A stretch of DNA of 64,000 nucleotides from an uncultured Paracoccaceae bacterium. GTDB lineage: Bacteria > Pseudomonadota > Alphaproteobacteria > Rhodobacterales > Rhodobacteraceae. Below are positions 9,742-18,871 of the stretch, in pieces; the first letter of the stretch is position 1; each line of letters begins with the position of its first letter. Position numbers and translations under genes: made by a program. The notes beneath the pieces are model-generated. The model was given only the letters and a program-made list of their open reading frames with translations, was not told the DNA's origin and did not search any database. The DNA lies in the NCBI GenBank assembly GCA_938049225.1, contig CALICM010000024.1, forward strand, positions 1 through 64,000, in the 5' to 3' direction.

Positions 9742-11033
9742 CCGCAAATAAGGACTTGTCCCACCGCGCCCGCGCCGCATTGCCTGGCGGGGTCAGTCAC
9801 GAATTACGCTACCGCGCGCCGCATCCCATCTATATCACGCGCGCGCAGGGTGCTGAGAAATGGGATACGGAGGGTCGCCGTTACATCGATTTCAAGATGG
9901 GCTCCGCCAGCCAGATGCTGGGGCATAGTCACCCAGATGTGGTGGAGGCCCTGCAACAGGCCGCGACGACAGCGATTTTCAGCGCGGACTGTCACCTGGG
10001 GGAGATCGAATGGGCGGAATGGGTGAACCGGCTGGTGCCCTGCGCCGAGCGCACGCGGTTCTGCGCCTCGGGCTCCGAGGCGACAATGCTGGCGATCCGA
10101 CTGGGGCGGGCGTTCAGCGGCAAGCCGGGCGTGTTGCGCATCGATGGTCACTATCACGGCTGGCATGATCATGCGCTGAAGGGCGCGAAACCGGGCAGTG
10201 ATCAGCCAACCTCGCTGGGGGTGCCGCAGGCTGTCAGCGATCTGATCACCGTCTGCGCGGCCAATCCGCAATCCATGGAAAGCGCGTTGCAGGACCCGCA
10301 GATTGGGACGGTGATCATTGAGGCGTCGGGCGCGAACTATGGCTCGGTGCCTCTGGCCACGGACACCTTGCGCGCCCTGCATGATGTGGCGCGCAAGACT
10401 GGCGTGGTCCTGATCTTTGACGAGATCATCACGGGGTTTCGCTGGTCCCCCGGCGGGCGGCAGGCGCGTGATGGGATTGTGCCGGACCTCACGACATTGG
10501 CCAAGGTCGTGACGGGCGGCCTGCCCGGTGGGGCGGTCTGCGGCAAGGCCGAGATCATGGAGCTGATGAACAACGCGGAAAGCCGCGACGGGCTGTCGCC
10601 CCCGGTCAGTCATAAGGGGACGTTCAACGCCTCGCCGCTGATTGCGGCGGGGGCGAATGCGGCGATGAAGTACCTGTCGACCGGGACGCTGCAGGCGCAA
10701 GCCGATGCTATGGCTGCCCGGCTTCGGGACGGGATCGCCGCACTGATGGACCAGCACGGGATCACTGGGACGGTCTATGGCGAAAGCTCCACCTGTCATA
10801 TGTATTTTGGGACCGCAGCGCTGGACGAATTGAGCCCCGCGCAAATTCGGACCGTCCAACCCACGCTCGTGAACGGGTTGCGCGGTGGGTTGCTGAAACG
10901 GGGCGTCGACCTGATGTCTCATACCTCTTGCGTGACCTCCGCGGCGCATACGCCCGCGCTTATCGACGAGGCTTTGGGCGCTTTCGACAGCACCTTTGCC
11001 GCCTTGGTAAAAGACGGGCTGATCGCCGCATGA
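9738..11033 (+). CDS. class III aminotransferase (glutamate-1-semialdehyde aminomutase-like)
   Basis: 431 aa, ATGA overlap with the preceding gene. It has the fold-type I PLP hallmarks of class III enzymes: YIDFKMGSASQMLGHSHP near the start, the cofactor aspartate in LIFDEIITGFR, and the Schiff-base lysine in LAKVVTGGLPGGAVCG. It resembles HemL but its operon partners are catabolic, so I read it as an aminotransferase or aminomutase in the pathway rather than in haem synthesis. It would plausibly remove or shift the amino group after N-demethylation. Confidence 0.87.
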   Translation: MTANKDLSHRARAALPGGVSHELRYRAPHPIYITRAQGAEKWDTEGRRYIDFKMGSASQMLGHSHPDVVEALQQAATTAIFSADCHLGEIEWAEWVNRLVPCAERTRFCASGSEATMLAIRLGRAFSGKPGVLRIDGHYHGWHDHALKGAKPGSDQPTSLGVPQAVSDLITVCAANPQSMESALQDPQIGTVIIEASGANYGSVPLATDTLRALHDVARKTGVVLIFDEIITGFRWSPGGRQARDGIVPDLTTLAKVVTGGLPGGAVCGKAEIMELMNNAESRDGLSPPVSHKGTFNASPLIAAGANAAMKYLSTGTLQAQADAMAARLRDGIAALMDQHGITGTVYGESSTCHMYFGTAALDELSPAQIRTVQPTLVNGLRGGLLKRGVDLMSHTSCVTSAAHTPALIDEALGAFDSTFAALVKDGLIAA

Positions 11034-13444
11034 GCACCCTGCCAGGCCATGCCCGCACGGTTATCATCGGGGGTGGCGTCATCGGCTGCTCCATCGCCTA
11101 TCATCTGGCGCGCGAGGGGCGCAAAGACATCGTTGTGCTGGAGCGTTCCAAGCTGACCAGCGGGACCACATGGCATGCGGCTGGGCTGGTCAGGCGCCTG
11201 CGCCCGTCGGCGACGCTGACGAAGCTCATCAACTACTCGATTGATCTTTATGGGGAACTGGAAACCGAAACTGGCCAACAGACCGGGTTCATTCAGACCG
11301 GCAGCCTGTCTATCGCCACTCATGAGGACCGGCTGACAATGCTGAAACGGCAGGTCAGCCTTGGCCGCGCTTTCGGCCTTGAGGCTGAGGTGATCGATGC
11401 TAAGCGGGCGGGTGAATTGTGGCCGCTGATCCAAACGGACGACGTGATCGGCGCGGTTTGGTCGCCTGCGGATGGGCGGGTGAACCCCTCGGATGTGGCG
11501 TTGGCTCTGTCCAAAGGGGCTAAGGCGCGTGGGGTCACATTCTTTGAAGACACCCGCGTGACCGGACTGCGCAAGACAGGTGGTCGGATCAGCGGCGTAG
11601 AGATCGGCGATCATGTGATCGAGGAGGAGGAGGTGGTGATCGCCTGTGGGCTCTGGTCGCGCGAAGTCGCGGAAATGGCTGGTGCGCACATGCCGCTATA
11701 CGCCTGCGAGCATTTCTACATTCTGACAAAGCCGCTGGCCGAAGTGCAGGCCTTAGGTCGCGGCGCGCATTTGCCCACGCTCAACGATCAGGATGCCTTT
11801 CTTTATGCGCGCGACGATGTCGAAGGGCTTCTTGTTGGCTCGTTCGAGCCAAATGCAAAAGGCTTGCCTCTTAATCGTCTACCTGCGGATTTCAGTTTTG
11901 ATCTGCTGGACGAGGACTGGGATCACTTCATGCCGATGATGGAAAACGCCCTGCGGCGTATCCCAGCGCTGGAACGGGCCGAGGTGCGGATGCTGCTGAA
12001 CGGGCCAGAAAGCTTCACGCTCGACAGCCAGTTCATGCTGGGGGAAAGCCCGGATGTGCCTGGGCTGTTCCTGATGGGTGGCATGAATTCCAGCGGTATT
12101 GCGCTGGCGGGTGGGGCAGGCAAGGCGCTGGCCGAGTGGATTATCGCGGGCCACCCGACGATGGAATTGAACGAGGCAGACATCCGGCGCTTCGGCCCCG
12201 AGATGAACGTGCTTGGCGCGCTTGAGGCCCGCATCCCCGAGGTGCTGGGACGGCACTACGATATCTCCTATCCGGGCCTTGCAATGGATACGGCGCGGGG
12301 CCAGCGGCGCACACCGATCCATACGGCACTCAAGGATGCAGGCGCGCGCTTCGCCGGGATGGCCGGCTGGGAGCGCGCAGTGCATTTCGGCGGGGAGGCG
12401 GCGCATCTGCCACTGACCTTTGGCGCGCCCGCCTGGCGCGAGCAAGTCGGGGCAGAGGTGAAAGCCTGCCGTACGGGTGCTGCGCTCATCGATCAATCCG
12501 CCTTTGGCAAGATCATGGTACAGGGGCCGGAGGCCTGCGGCTTCCTCAACCGTATCTGCGCCAATCAGATGGATGTGGCCCCGGGACGCATCGTCTATTC
12601 CCAGATCCTGAACGCGCGCGGCGGGATCGAGTCGGATGTCACGGTGCAGCGCCACGACCCCGAGACTTACCTTATGATTACCGGTGCGGGCGAGGCGGTG
12701 CGAGACCTGATGCACATGCGCCGTGAGATGGGTCGCGAAAAGGATCGTTTCCAGGTCGAGATCACCAACGTCACCAGCGGTTGGGCAATCCTCGGTCTGG
12801 CGGGGTCGCGCGCGCAGCAGGTGTTGCAACGCGCGAGTGCTGCACCGCTGCCCGCGCTGACCCCCTTTGGCTTTGCGGAAGTCGAGGTCGGACTGGCGCG
12901 CGGCTTTGTCGGGCGCCTCAGCTATACGGGGCAGGCAGGGTATGAGCTCTATATCCCGGCCGAGATGGCGATGGCCGCCCATGAGGCGCTGGTTGCGGCA
13001 GGCGCCAGCCATGCGGGCCTTTACGCCAGCACCAGCTTGCGGATCGAGGCGGGCTTTCGCGCCTGGGGCCACGAACTGACCCCAGGCACCACGCCTCAGG
13101 AAGCTGAGTTGGAGCGGTTTTGCGCCTGGGACACGGATTTTATCGGCAAGGCCGCCCTGCAAGACCATATCCCGCGGCGTCAGATCGCGACCGTTCTGTT
13201 CGATGCGCCTGACGCCGTCCCCATCCATGACGAACCAATCTGGTTTGATGGCCAGGTCGCGGGGCAGATCACCTCGGCCGCATGGAGCTATTCGCATGGT
13301 CGGACAGCGGCCCTTGCGATGCTGACAGCGCCGCTGGACCGGCTGCGCGGCGAGGAAATCGTGGGCGGGTTCGAGGTCGAGATCGCCTGCAAACGGTACG
13401 GGGCGCGTGCTGCTTTCGCCCCTCTGAAAGACTGGAAGAAATGA
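11030..13444 (+). CDS. dimethylglycine/sarcosine dehydrogenase-like FAD protein with GcvT domain (copy 1)
   Basis: 804 aa, start at the ATGA overlap with the aminotransferase gene. The N-terminus is an FAD domain (VIIGGGVIGCSIAYHL) followed by the segment GTTWHAAGL near residue 46-54, where the histidine of this family often carries covalent FAD. From about residue 430 the protein matches GcvT/aminomethyltransferase, which in family members passes the oxidised N-methyl group to tetrahydrofolate. Expected activity is oxidative N-demethylation of an N-methyl amino acid with transfer of formaldehyde to folate. It is followed directly by a paralogue, suggesting two successive demethylations or two substrates. 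Confidence 0.9.
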   Translation: MSTLPGHARTVIIGGGVIGCSIAYHLAREGRKDIVVLERSKLTSGTTWHAAGLVRRLRPSATLTKLINYSIDLYGELETETGQQTGFIQTGSLSIATHEDRLTMLKRQVSLGRAFGLEAEVIDAKRAGELWPLIQTDDVIGAVWSPADGRVNPSDVALALSKGAKARGVTFFEDTRVTGLRKTGGRISGVEIGDHVIEEEEVVIACGLWSREVAEMAGAHMPLYACEHFYILTKPLAEVQALGRGAHLPTLNDQDAFLYARDDVEGLLVGSFEPNAKGLPLNRLPADFSFDLLDEDWDHFMPMMENALRRIPALERAEVRMLLNGPESFTLDSQFMLGESPDVPGLFLMGGMNSSGIALAGGAGKALAEWIIAGHPTMELNEADIRRFGPEMNVLGALEARIPEVLGRHYDISYPGLAMDTARGQRRTPIHTALKDAGARFAGMAGWERAVHFGGEAAHLPLTFGAPAWREQVGAEVKACRTGAALIDQSAFGKIMVQGPEACGFLNRICANQMDVAPGRIVYSQILNARGGIESDVTVQRHDPETYLMITGAGEAVRDLMHMRREMGREKDRFQVEITNVTSGWAILGLAGSRAQQVLQRASAAPLPALTPFGFAEVEVGLARGFVGRLSYTGQAGYELYIPAEMAMAAHEALVAAGASHAGLYASTSLRIEAGFRAWGHELTPGTTPQEAELERFCAWDTDFIGKAALQDHIPRRQIATVLFDAPDAVPIHDEPIWFDGQVAGQITSAAWSYSHGRTAALAMLTAPLDRLRGEEIVGGFEVEIACKRYGARAAFAPLKDWKK

Positions 13445-15843
13445 CACATACTGTTCAATGCGCCGTGATCGGCGGCGGCATCATGGGGGTCGCGGCCCTT
13501 TACCAACTGGCCGAGCATGGCTGGACCGACACGGTCCTGTTCGAGAAGGCCGAGCTGACCTCGGGCTCCACTTGGCACGCGGCGGGGCAGATTGCCCATG
13601 CGGTGGGCAGCCGCTTGTCGGGGTGGATCAACAAAACCTCGATTGCAACCTACAAGGCGGTTGAGAAAGAAACTGGGCAAAGCATCGGCTGGCACGAGGT
13701 CGGCGGGTTTCGCGTTGCCTATGACGATGATGAAGTGGATTGGATGCGCTCCATTATGGGCGTGGGCCGCCTCCTGGATTTGCCGATGGACCTGGTCGGG
13801 CCTGAAGAGGTGAAGAATGGCAATCCATTCTACAATACCGAGGGTATGAAGGCTGCGGTGCAAACCTTCGAAGACGGTCACATCGACCCGTCCAGCGTCA
13901 CACAGGCGCTGGCAATGGCCGCGCGCAGCCGCGGGGCGAGGATCGAGCGGCACACCCGCATTACAGGGGCTGCGCGCAAAGGCGACATGTGGCGGCTGAC
14001 GACGGACAAGGGCGGGGAGGTGCTGGCCGAGCATGTGGTGATTGCTGCCGGGTCCTATGCCAATCAAGTGGGGGAATGGCTCGGACTGAAGATCCCTTCG
14101 GTCTCCTGCCTGCACCATTATCTTGTCACAGACACGGTGCCGGACTTTCAGGGCCGTTCTGAACTGCCTGTCATGCGCGACAATGCCTATGCCGGATATA
14201 TCCGACAAGAACAGCAATCAGGCCTGATTGGCATCTTTGAGGACCGCATCTGTCATACGATATGGGAAATGCCCAAAGGTGCCCCGTGGGCAGCCGAGAA
14301 CGAGCTGTTTCAGGCCGACTATGACGGCATCAGCGACGTTCTGGCCATCGCATTGGACAAGATGCCGGTTCTGGCGGGGTCGGGGATCAGACGGGTGGTG
14401 CGCGGCGCCATCACGCATACGCCCGATGGCGGCATGCTGTTGGGACCATCGGGCGCACCGAATGTTTGGCTGGCTTGTGGTGCGTCGATTGGTCTGGCAT
14501 GGGGCGGCGGCGCGGGGCAAATTTTGGCCGAATGGATGACCACGGGTCAGACCAGCCAAAGCACGCGGTCCCTGGACCCGCGACGCTATGGCGATTTCGC
14601 GACCGACGATTTCATCAGGGAGCGCACCAAAGAAGACTACCTGATCCGCCATGATACGCCCGTGCCGGGCAAACAGATGACCGCGCTGCGTCCGCTCAAC
14701 CGTCACCCTCTCTATGACCGGCTGGCAGCCAAAGGAGCTGTTTTTGGCGAGATCGCCGGTTGGGAACGCCCGCGCTGGTTTGCGGCGGAACCCGGCGTGC
14801 TGGATGCCAATGGCTGGCGACGTCAGGTCTGGCACGACACCGTTGCTACTGAAGTGCGCGCCGTGCGCGAAGCGGCGGGCGTCATCGACCTTTGCGCTTT
14901 CGCGCAATTTGAGGTCGCCGGGCGCGATGCGGCAACGCTGCTGGACCGGCTCAGCGCGAACAAGATGCCAACCAAAGACGGGCGGATTGCCCTGTGCCAC
15001 CTGCTGACCGATGCGGGCAAATTCGAGACCGAGATGACGATCTGCCGACTTGGGGCCGAGCGGTTTTTCATTGGGTCGGCCATTGCGCGATCAGCACCGG
15101 ATGCGGACTGGCTGCGCAGTCATGTGCGTATGGGTGAGGAAGTCACCGTCACCAATCTCAGCCAAAGCTGGGGGATGCTGGCGCTGTCCGGACCAGCGTC
15201 CCGGGATATTCTGGCGCAGATCACGGATGCGGATCTTTCGAACGACACCTTCCCCTGGCTGAGTGCGCAGGATATCACCGTGGCCGGGCAGCCCTGCTTG
15301 GCCCTGCGAGTGTCATTCACCGGCGAGTTGGGGTGGGAACTGCATGCCCCGCTGGACAGCATCGGGGTCGTCTATGACGCGCTGTTCAAGGCTGGGGCTT
15401 CATGTGGCTTGCGCGACTTTGGCAGCCATGCGCTGAACGCGATGCGGATGGAGAAAGCCTATCCCGCCAGCGCCGAACTGACCACGGATGTGGGCATGGT
15501 CGAAGCCGATCTGATGCGGTTCTTCAAACCGGATGGCCGCGATTTTCTGGGCCGAGAGGCAACCCTGGCGACAGAAGCCAAATGGCGCCTGGTCTATGGC
15601 GAGGTCGAAGCGATCGATCACGACTGCCACGGCGGTGAGCCGGTGCTGGCGGGTGACCAGATCGTCGGGCTGACCACCTCGGGCGGATATGGTCACACGG
15701 TCGGCAAGAGCCTTGTCTTTGCCTATCTTCGCGTGGATACCCCCAAAACCGGGCTGTCGGTGCAACTTCTCAACACCCCCCACGCTCTGCATCTGCTGGA
15801 CGCAGCCGCCTGGGATCCAGGCAGTGAAAGGCCACGCGCATGA
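13441..15843 (+). CDS. dimethylglycine/sarcosine dehydrogenase-like FAD protein with GcvT domain (copy 2)
   Basis: 800 aa, again coupled by ATGA to the gene before. It has the same architecture as its neighbour: CAVIGGGIMGVAALYQLAEH for FAD binding, GSTWHAAGQ with the candidate flavin-linked histidine near 44, then a C-terminal GcvT module (about 430-790). The two proteins are clearly paralogous but well diverged, so they are not a recent duplication and probably differ in substrate. In a two-step demethylation they would act on dimethyl and monomethyl intermediates; this is inference. Confidence 0.9.
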   Translation: MTHTVQCAVIGGGIMGVAALYQLAEHGWTDTVLFEKAELTSGSTWHAAGQIAHAVGSRLSGWINKTSIATYKAVEKETGQSIGWHEVGGFRVAYDDDEVDWMRSIMGVGRLLDLPMDLVGPEEVKNGNPFYNTEGMKAAVQTFEDGHIDPSSVTQALAMAARSRGARIERHTRITGAARKGDMWRLTTDKGGEVLAEHVVIAAGSYANQVGEWLGLKIPSVSCLHHYLVTDTVPDFQGRSELPVMRDNAYAGYIRQEQQSGLIGIFEDRICHTIWEMPKGAPWAAENELFQADYDGISDVLAIALDKMPVLAGSGIRRVVRGAITHTPDGGMLLGPSGAPNVWLACGASIGLAWGGGAGQILAEWMTTGQTSQSTRSLDPRRYGDFATDDFIRERTKEDYLIRHDTPVPGKQMTALRPLNRHPLYDRLAAKGAVFGEIAGWERPRWFAAEPGVLDANGWRRQVWHDTVATEVRAVREAAGVIDLCAFAQFEVAGRDAATLLDRLSANKMPTKDGRIALCHLLTDAGKFETEMTICRLGAERFFIGSAIARSAPDADWLRSHVRMGEEVTVTNLSQSWGMLALSGPASRDILAQITDADLSNDTFPWLSAQDITVAGQPCLALRVSFTGELGWELHAPLDSIGVVYDALFKAGASCGLRDFGSHALNAMRMEKAYPASAELTTDVGMVEADLMRFFKPDGRDFLGREATLATEAKWRLVYGEVEAIDHDCHGGEPVLAGDQIVGLTTSGGYGHTVGKSLVFAYLRVDTPKTGLSVQLLNTPHALHLLDAAAWDPGSERPRA

Positions 15844-17504
15844 CCGATTCAATCACCGGAGGCGAAGCGGTTTACCGTACGCTCAGAGCGAACGGCGTGG
15901 ACACCTTATTCGGACTTTTGGGTGGCTCGATGCTGGAGCTGTACGACGCCATGCACAAGGGCGGCGAGATCGCCTATGTGGGCGCGCGGGATGAACGCGC
16001 GGCGGGTCATATGGCCGATGCCTATGCCAGGGTCACGGGCGGTCCCGGCGTTGTTCTTGGCGCGCAGGCCGGGCCCGGCGTGGTCAATCTTGTCACCGCC
16101 GTGGCCGAGGCACAGCTGGCCTATTCCCCGCTGGTGGTCATCGCGGGCGCGATCAGTCGGGGCGATCACGGCAAGGACACGTTTCAGGAGGTCGATCAGG
16201 TCGCCCTCTTTCAGCCCATCTCCAAACGCTCGATCATGGTGATAGATCCCGCGCGGCTTGCCCCAATGTTAGAGGATGCAATCCGTCTGGCAATGTCGGG
16301 GCGGCGGGGCCCGGTCGTGCTGCATATGCCGCGCGATCTTTTTGCGGCAAAGGTGCCTGCCATCCATCCCGTGCCTGTGAAGATCTCCAAAGCGGGTCCG
16401 CCTGCGGCGGCGGATGTGGCCGCCATCAGCGAGATGATTTCGGAAGCGGAGCGGCCCGTGATCGTGGCCGGTGGCGGTTTCAAGTGGGGACAGGGCACAG
16501 CGGCCCTGACGGCTCTGGCCGAGGTTCTGGAAGTGCCCGTCGTGGCCTCCACCGGTCATGCGGATATCATGCCGTATGGTCATCCGTGGTTCGTCGGTCA
16601 GGGCGGCCCGCGCGGCAATCGCGTGGCCAGCCGCCTGACCCGCGAGGCGGATGTAATCGTGGTGCTGGGCGCGCGGCTTGGGTTCAACTCCACTTTCCAC
16701 AGCGCGGAATACGTGAACCCAAAGGCGCGGATCGCTCATGTTGACATCGATGGCAGTGCCGTGGGCCGCTATTTCCCAGTTGAGATTGCGGTGCAGGCAG
16801 ATGCGCGCGAAGCGGCTCTAGCCCTAATGGAAACGCCCAAACCCCATGTGACAACTTGGCGCGACGCTTTCAAAACGGATATGGCGTCGCTAGCAGCAGA
16901 GCGGGCCGAGGAGGCGGCGATTGCAACCTTGCCCACGCACCCAAGGCGCGCCCTGGCCGAAATCCGTGCGGTATTGCCAGAAGATGCTATCGTCACGCTG
17001 GATACCGGCAACACCTGCCTGCAGGCCGCTGACCGTCTGGCGCATTACCAATCGCCTGGCCTTATTACACCGCTGGATTTTGGGCTGGTTGGTTTCGGCA
17101 TGCCGGCCGCCATCGGGGCCAAGGCCGCGGCTCCTGACCGTCCGGTTGTCGCCATCATGGGCGACGGCTCCATGGGCTATACGATGATCGAGGTGCAGAC
17201 GGCCATTAGCCACAAGCTCCCCGTCATCTTCATCGTCCTCGACAATCAGGCCTGGGGCGCCGAGAAAGCCTATCAGCAAGAGTTCTTTGGTGGGCGTTTG
17301 CTGGGGGCCGAGATCGACAGCCCGCGCTTTGACAAGTTTGCAGAGTTATGCGGCGCACGGGGTTACTGGGTCGAAGGGCCGGGCGAGATGGGTCCCGCCC
17401 TAGAGCAAGCTTTGGCCAGCGGGGAGACGTGCGTCATTCAGGGGCGGATTGATCCCGGCGCCCTGATGACACTGCGTAAGGACCTGTTTAAGCCTGCCAA
17501 ATGA
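15840..17504 (+). CDS. ThDP-dependent enzyme of the acetolactate-synthase-like family
   Basis: 554 aa, ATGA overlap with the preceding gene. It contains the three domains of decarboxylase/acetolactate synthase-type ThDP enzymes, including the catalytic-glutamate region (GARDERAAGHMADAYAR) and the ThDP motif GDGSMGYTMIEVQTAISHKL ending at the asparagine of VLDNQAWG. It does not match sulfoacetaldehyde acetyltransferase by eye. In this operon it most plausibly decarboxylates or condenses the 2-oxo acid or semialdehyde left after transamination. No small regulatory subunit is present, arguing against branched-chain amino acid synthesis. Confidence 0.85.
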   Translation: MTDSITGGEAVYRTLRANGVDTLFGLLGGSMLELYDAMHKGGEIAYVGARDERAAGHMADAYARVTGGPGVVLGAQAGPGVVNLVTAVAEAQLAYSPLVVIAGAISRGDHGKDTFQEVDQVALFQPISKRSIMVIDPARLAPMLEDAIRLAMSGRRGPVVLHMPRDLFAAKVPAIHPVPVKISKAGPPAAADVAAISEMISEAERPVIVAGGGFKWGQGTAALTALAEVLEVPVVASTGHADIMPYGHPWFVGQGGPRGNRVASRLTREADVIVVLGARLGFNSTFHSAEYVNPKARIAHVDIDGSAVGRYFPVEIAVQADAREAALALMETPKPHVTTWRDAFKTDMASLAAERAEEAAIATLPTHPRRALAEIRAVLPEDAIVTLDTGNTCLQAADRLAHYQSPGLITPLDFGLVGFGMPAAIGAKAAAPDRPVVAIMGDGSMGYTMIEVQTAISHKLPVIFIVLDNQAWGAEKAYQQEFFGGRLLGAEIDSPRFDKFAELCGARGYWVEGPGEMGPALEQALASGETCVIQGRIDPGALMTLRKDLFKPAK

Positions 17505-18871
17505 CATCGCCGTTTGACATCATTGTGGTCGGCGGGGGTAATGCCGCGTTGTGCGCCGCGATCGAAGCGGCGGAAGCCGGTGCGCGGGTTCTGATCCTTG
17601 AGGCGGCCCCCAAACCCTATCGCGGCGGTAACTCGCGCCATACCCGCAACTTTCGCTGTATGCATGACGGCCCCCTGTCGGTGTTGATCGACAGCTATGG
17701 CGAGGATGAGTATTTCGAGGACCTGATGCGCGTGACAAAGGGTAACACGGATGAGGTGTTGGCACGGATGGTCATCCGCAGCTCGCAAGAATGTCTGCCC
17801 TGGATGGCGGCACATGGGGTTCGCTTCCAACCGTCGTTGTCGGGCACGCTGAGTTTGGGGCGCACCAACGCGTTCTTTCTGGGTGGTGGCAAGGCATTGG
17901 TGAATGCCTACTACCGTACCGCGCAGGCGATGGGTGTTGAGGTGCGGTACGAGGCTGAAGTGGTGCATGTGGGGATGACAGAAGGCGTTTTTACGCATGT
18001 CGACCTTAAGAACGGAACACAGATCGAGGGCCGCGCGCTGGTCATCGCCTCGGGGGGATTTCAGGCTGATCTTGATTGGTTGGCCGAGGCATGGGGCCCC
18101 GCGGCGCTCAATTTTCTGATCCGGGGCACACCCTACAATCGGGGCGTCGTCCTGCGCGATATGCTGGATCAAGGGGCAGGCAGCGTGGGCGATCCGACCC
18201 AGTGCCATGCGGTTGCCATTGACGGGCGTGCGCCGAAATTTGACGGCGGCATCGTTACGCGGCTGGATTGCGTGCCGTTTTCGGTGGTGGTGAACAAGGA
18301 GGGCCAGCGGTTTTATGACGAAGGCGAAGATGTCTGGCCCAAGCGCTATGCCATCTGGGGGCGGCTGGTGGCGGCACAGCCCGATCAGGTCGCGTACTCC
18401 ATCATTGATGCGCGGTCGCGTGATCTGTTCATGCCTTCGGTGTTTCCGCCGATTGAAGCCGATACCCTCGACGCATTGCGTATCAGACTGGGTCTGCCGG
18501 AGGAGACCTTGCACACGATTGAGACGTTCAATGCGGCCTGCGGCGCGGGGAAGTTCAGCCCGCAAGAGCTGGACGGTCTGGCCACCAAAGGCATCATGCC
18601 AGCCAAGACCAATTGGGCCCGCCCGCTGACCCAGCCGCCATATTATGCCTATGAACTGCGGCCCGGCGTGACCTTTACCTATCTGGGTCTTCAGGTGGAT
18701 GAGACCGCACGGGTGCGGGCCAATGGTGTGCCACTGGCCAATGTTTGGGCGGCGGGCGAAATAATGGCCGGATCGATCCTTGGCGAGGGCTATCTGGCCG
18801 GCTTCGGGATGACCATAGGTACTGTTTTTGGCCGTATTGCAGGCAGGGAGGCTGCAGACCATGTCAGCTGA
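17501..18871 (+). CDS. tcuA: FAD-dependent tricarballylate dehydrogenase-like protein
   Basis: 456 aa, ATGA overlap with the preceding gene. The N-terminal dinucleotide-binding segment (IIVVGGGNAALCAAIEAAEA) and RGGNSRHTRNFR, plus the C-terminal GEIMAGSILGEGYLAG, are typical of the succinate dehydrogenase/fumarate reductase flavoprotein family and specifically of TcuA. In Salmonella TcuA oxidises tricarballylate to cis-aconitate and is reoxidised through TcuB. The transporter TcuC and the regulator TcuR are absent here, so the actual substrate may be another carboxylic acid produced by the operon. Confidence 0.87.
   Translation: MTSPFDIIVVGGGNAALCAAIEAAEAGARVLILEAAPKPYRGGNSRHTRNFRCMHDGPLSVLIDSYGEDEYFEDLMRVTKGNTDEVLARMVIRSSQECLPWMAAHGVRFQPSLSGTLSLGRTNAFFLGGGKALVNAYYRTAQAMGVEVRYEAEVVHVGMTEGVFTHVDLKNGTQIEGRALVIASGGFQADLDWLAEAWGPAALNFLIRGTPYNRGVVLRDMLDQGAGSVGDPTQCHAVAIDGRAPKFDGGIVTRLDCVPFSVVVNKEGQRFYDEGEDVWPKRYAIWGRLVAAQPDQVAYSIIDARSRDLFMPSVFPPIEADTLDALRIRLGLPEETLHTIETFNAACGAGKFSPQELDGLATKGIMPAKTNWARPLTQPPYYAYELRPGVTFTYLGLQVDETARVRANGVPLANVWAAGEIMAGSILGEGYLAGFGMTIGTVFGRIAGREAADHVS

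Noticed and set aside
11879-13447. 522-codon minus-strand open frame opposite the first FAD/GcvT demethylase gene
   Set aside because: It lies wholly antisense to a gene with clear domains and coupling to its neighbours, and its product is arginine-rich, low in recognisable motifs and unlike any family I know. High G+C sequence commonly yields such shadows.
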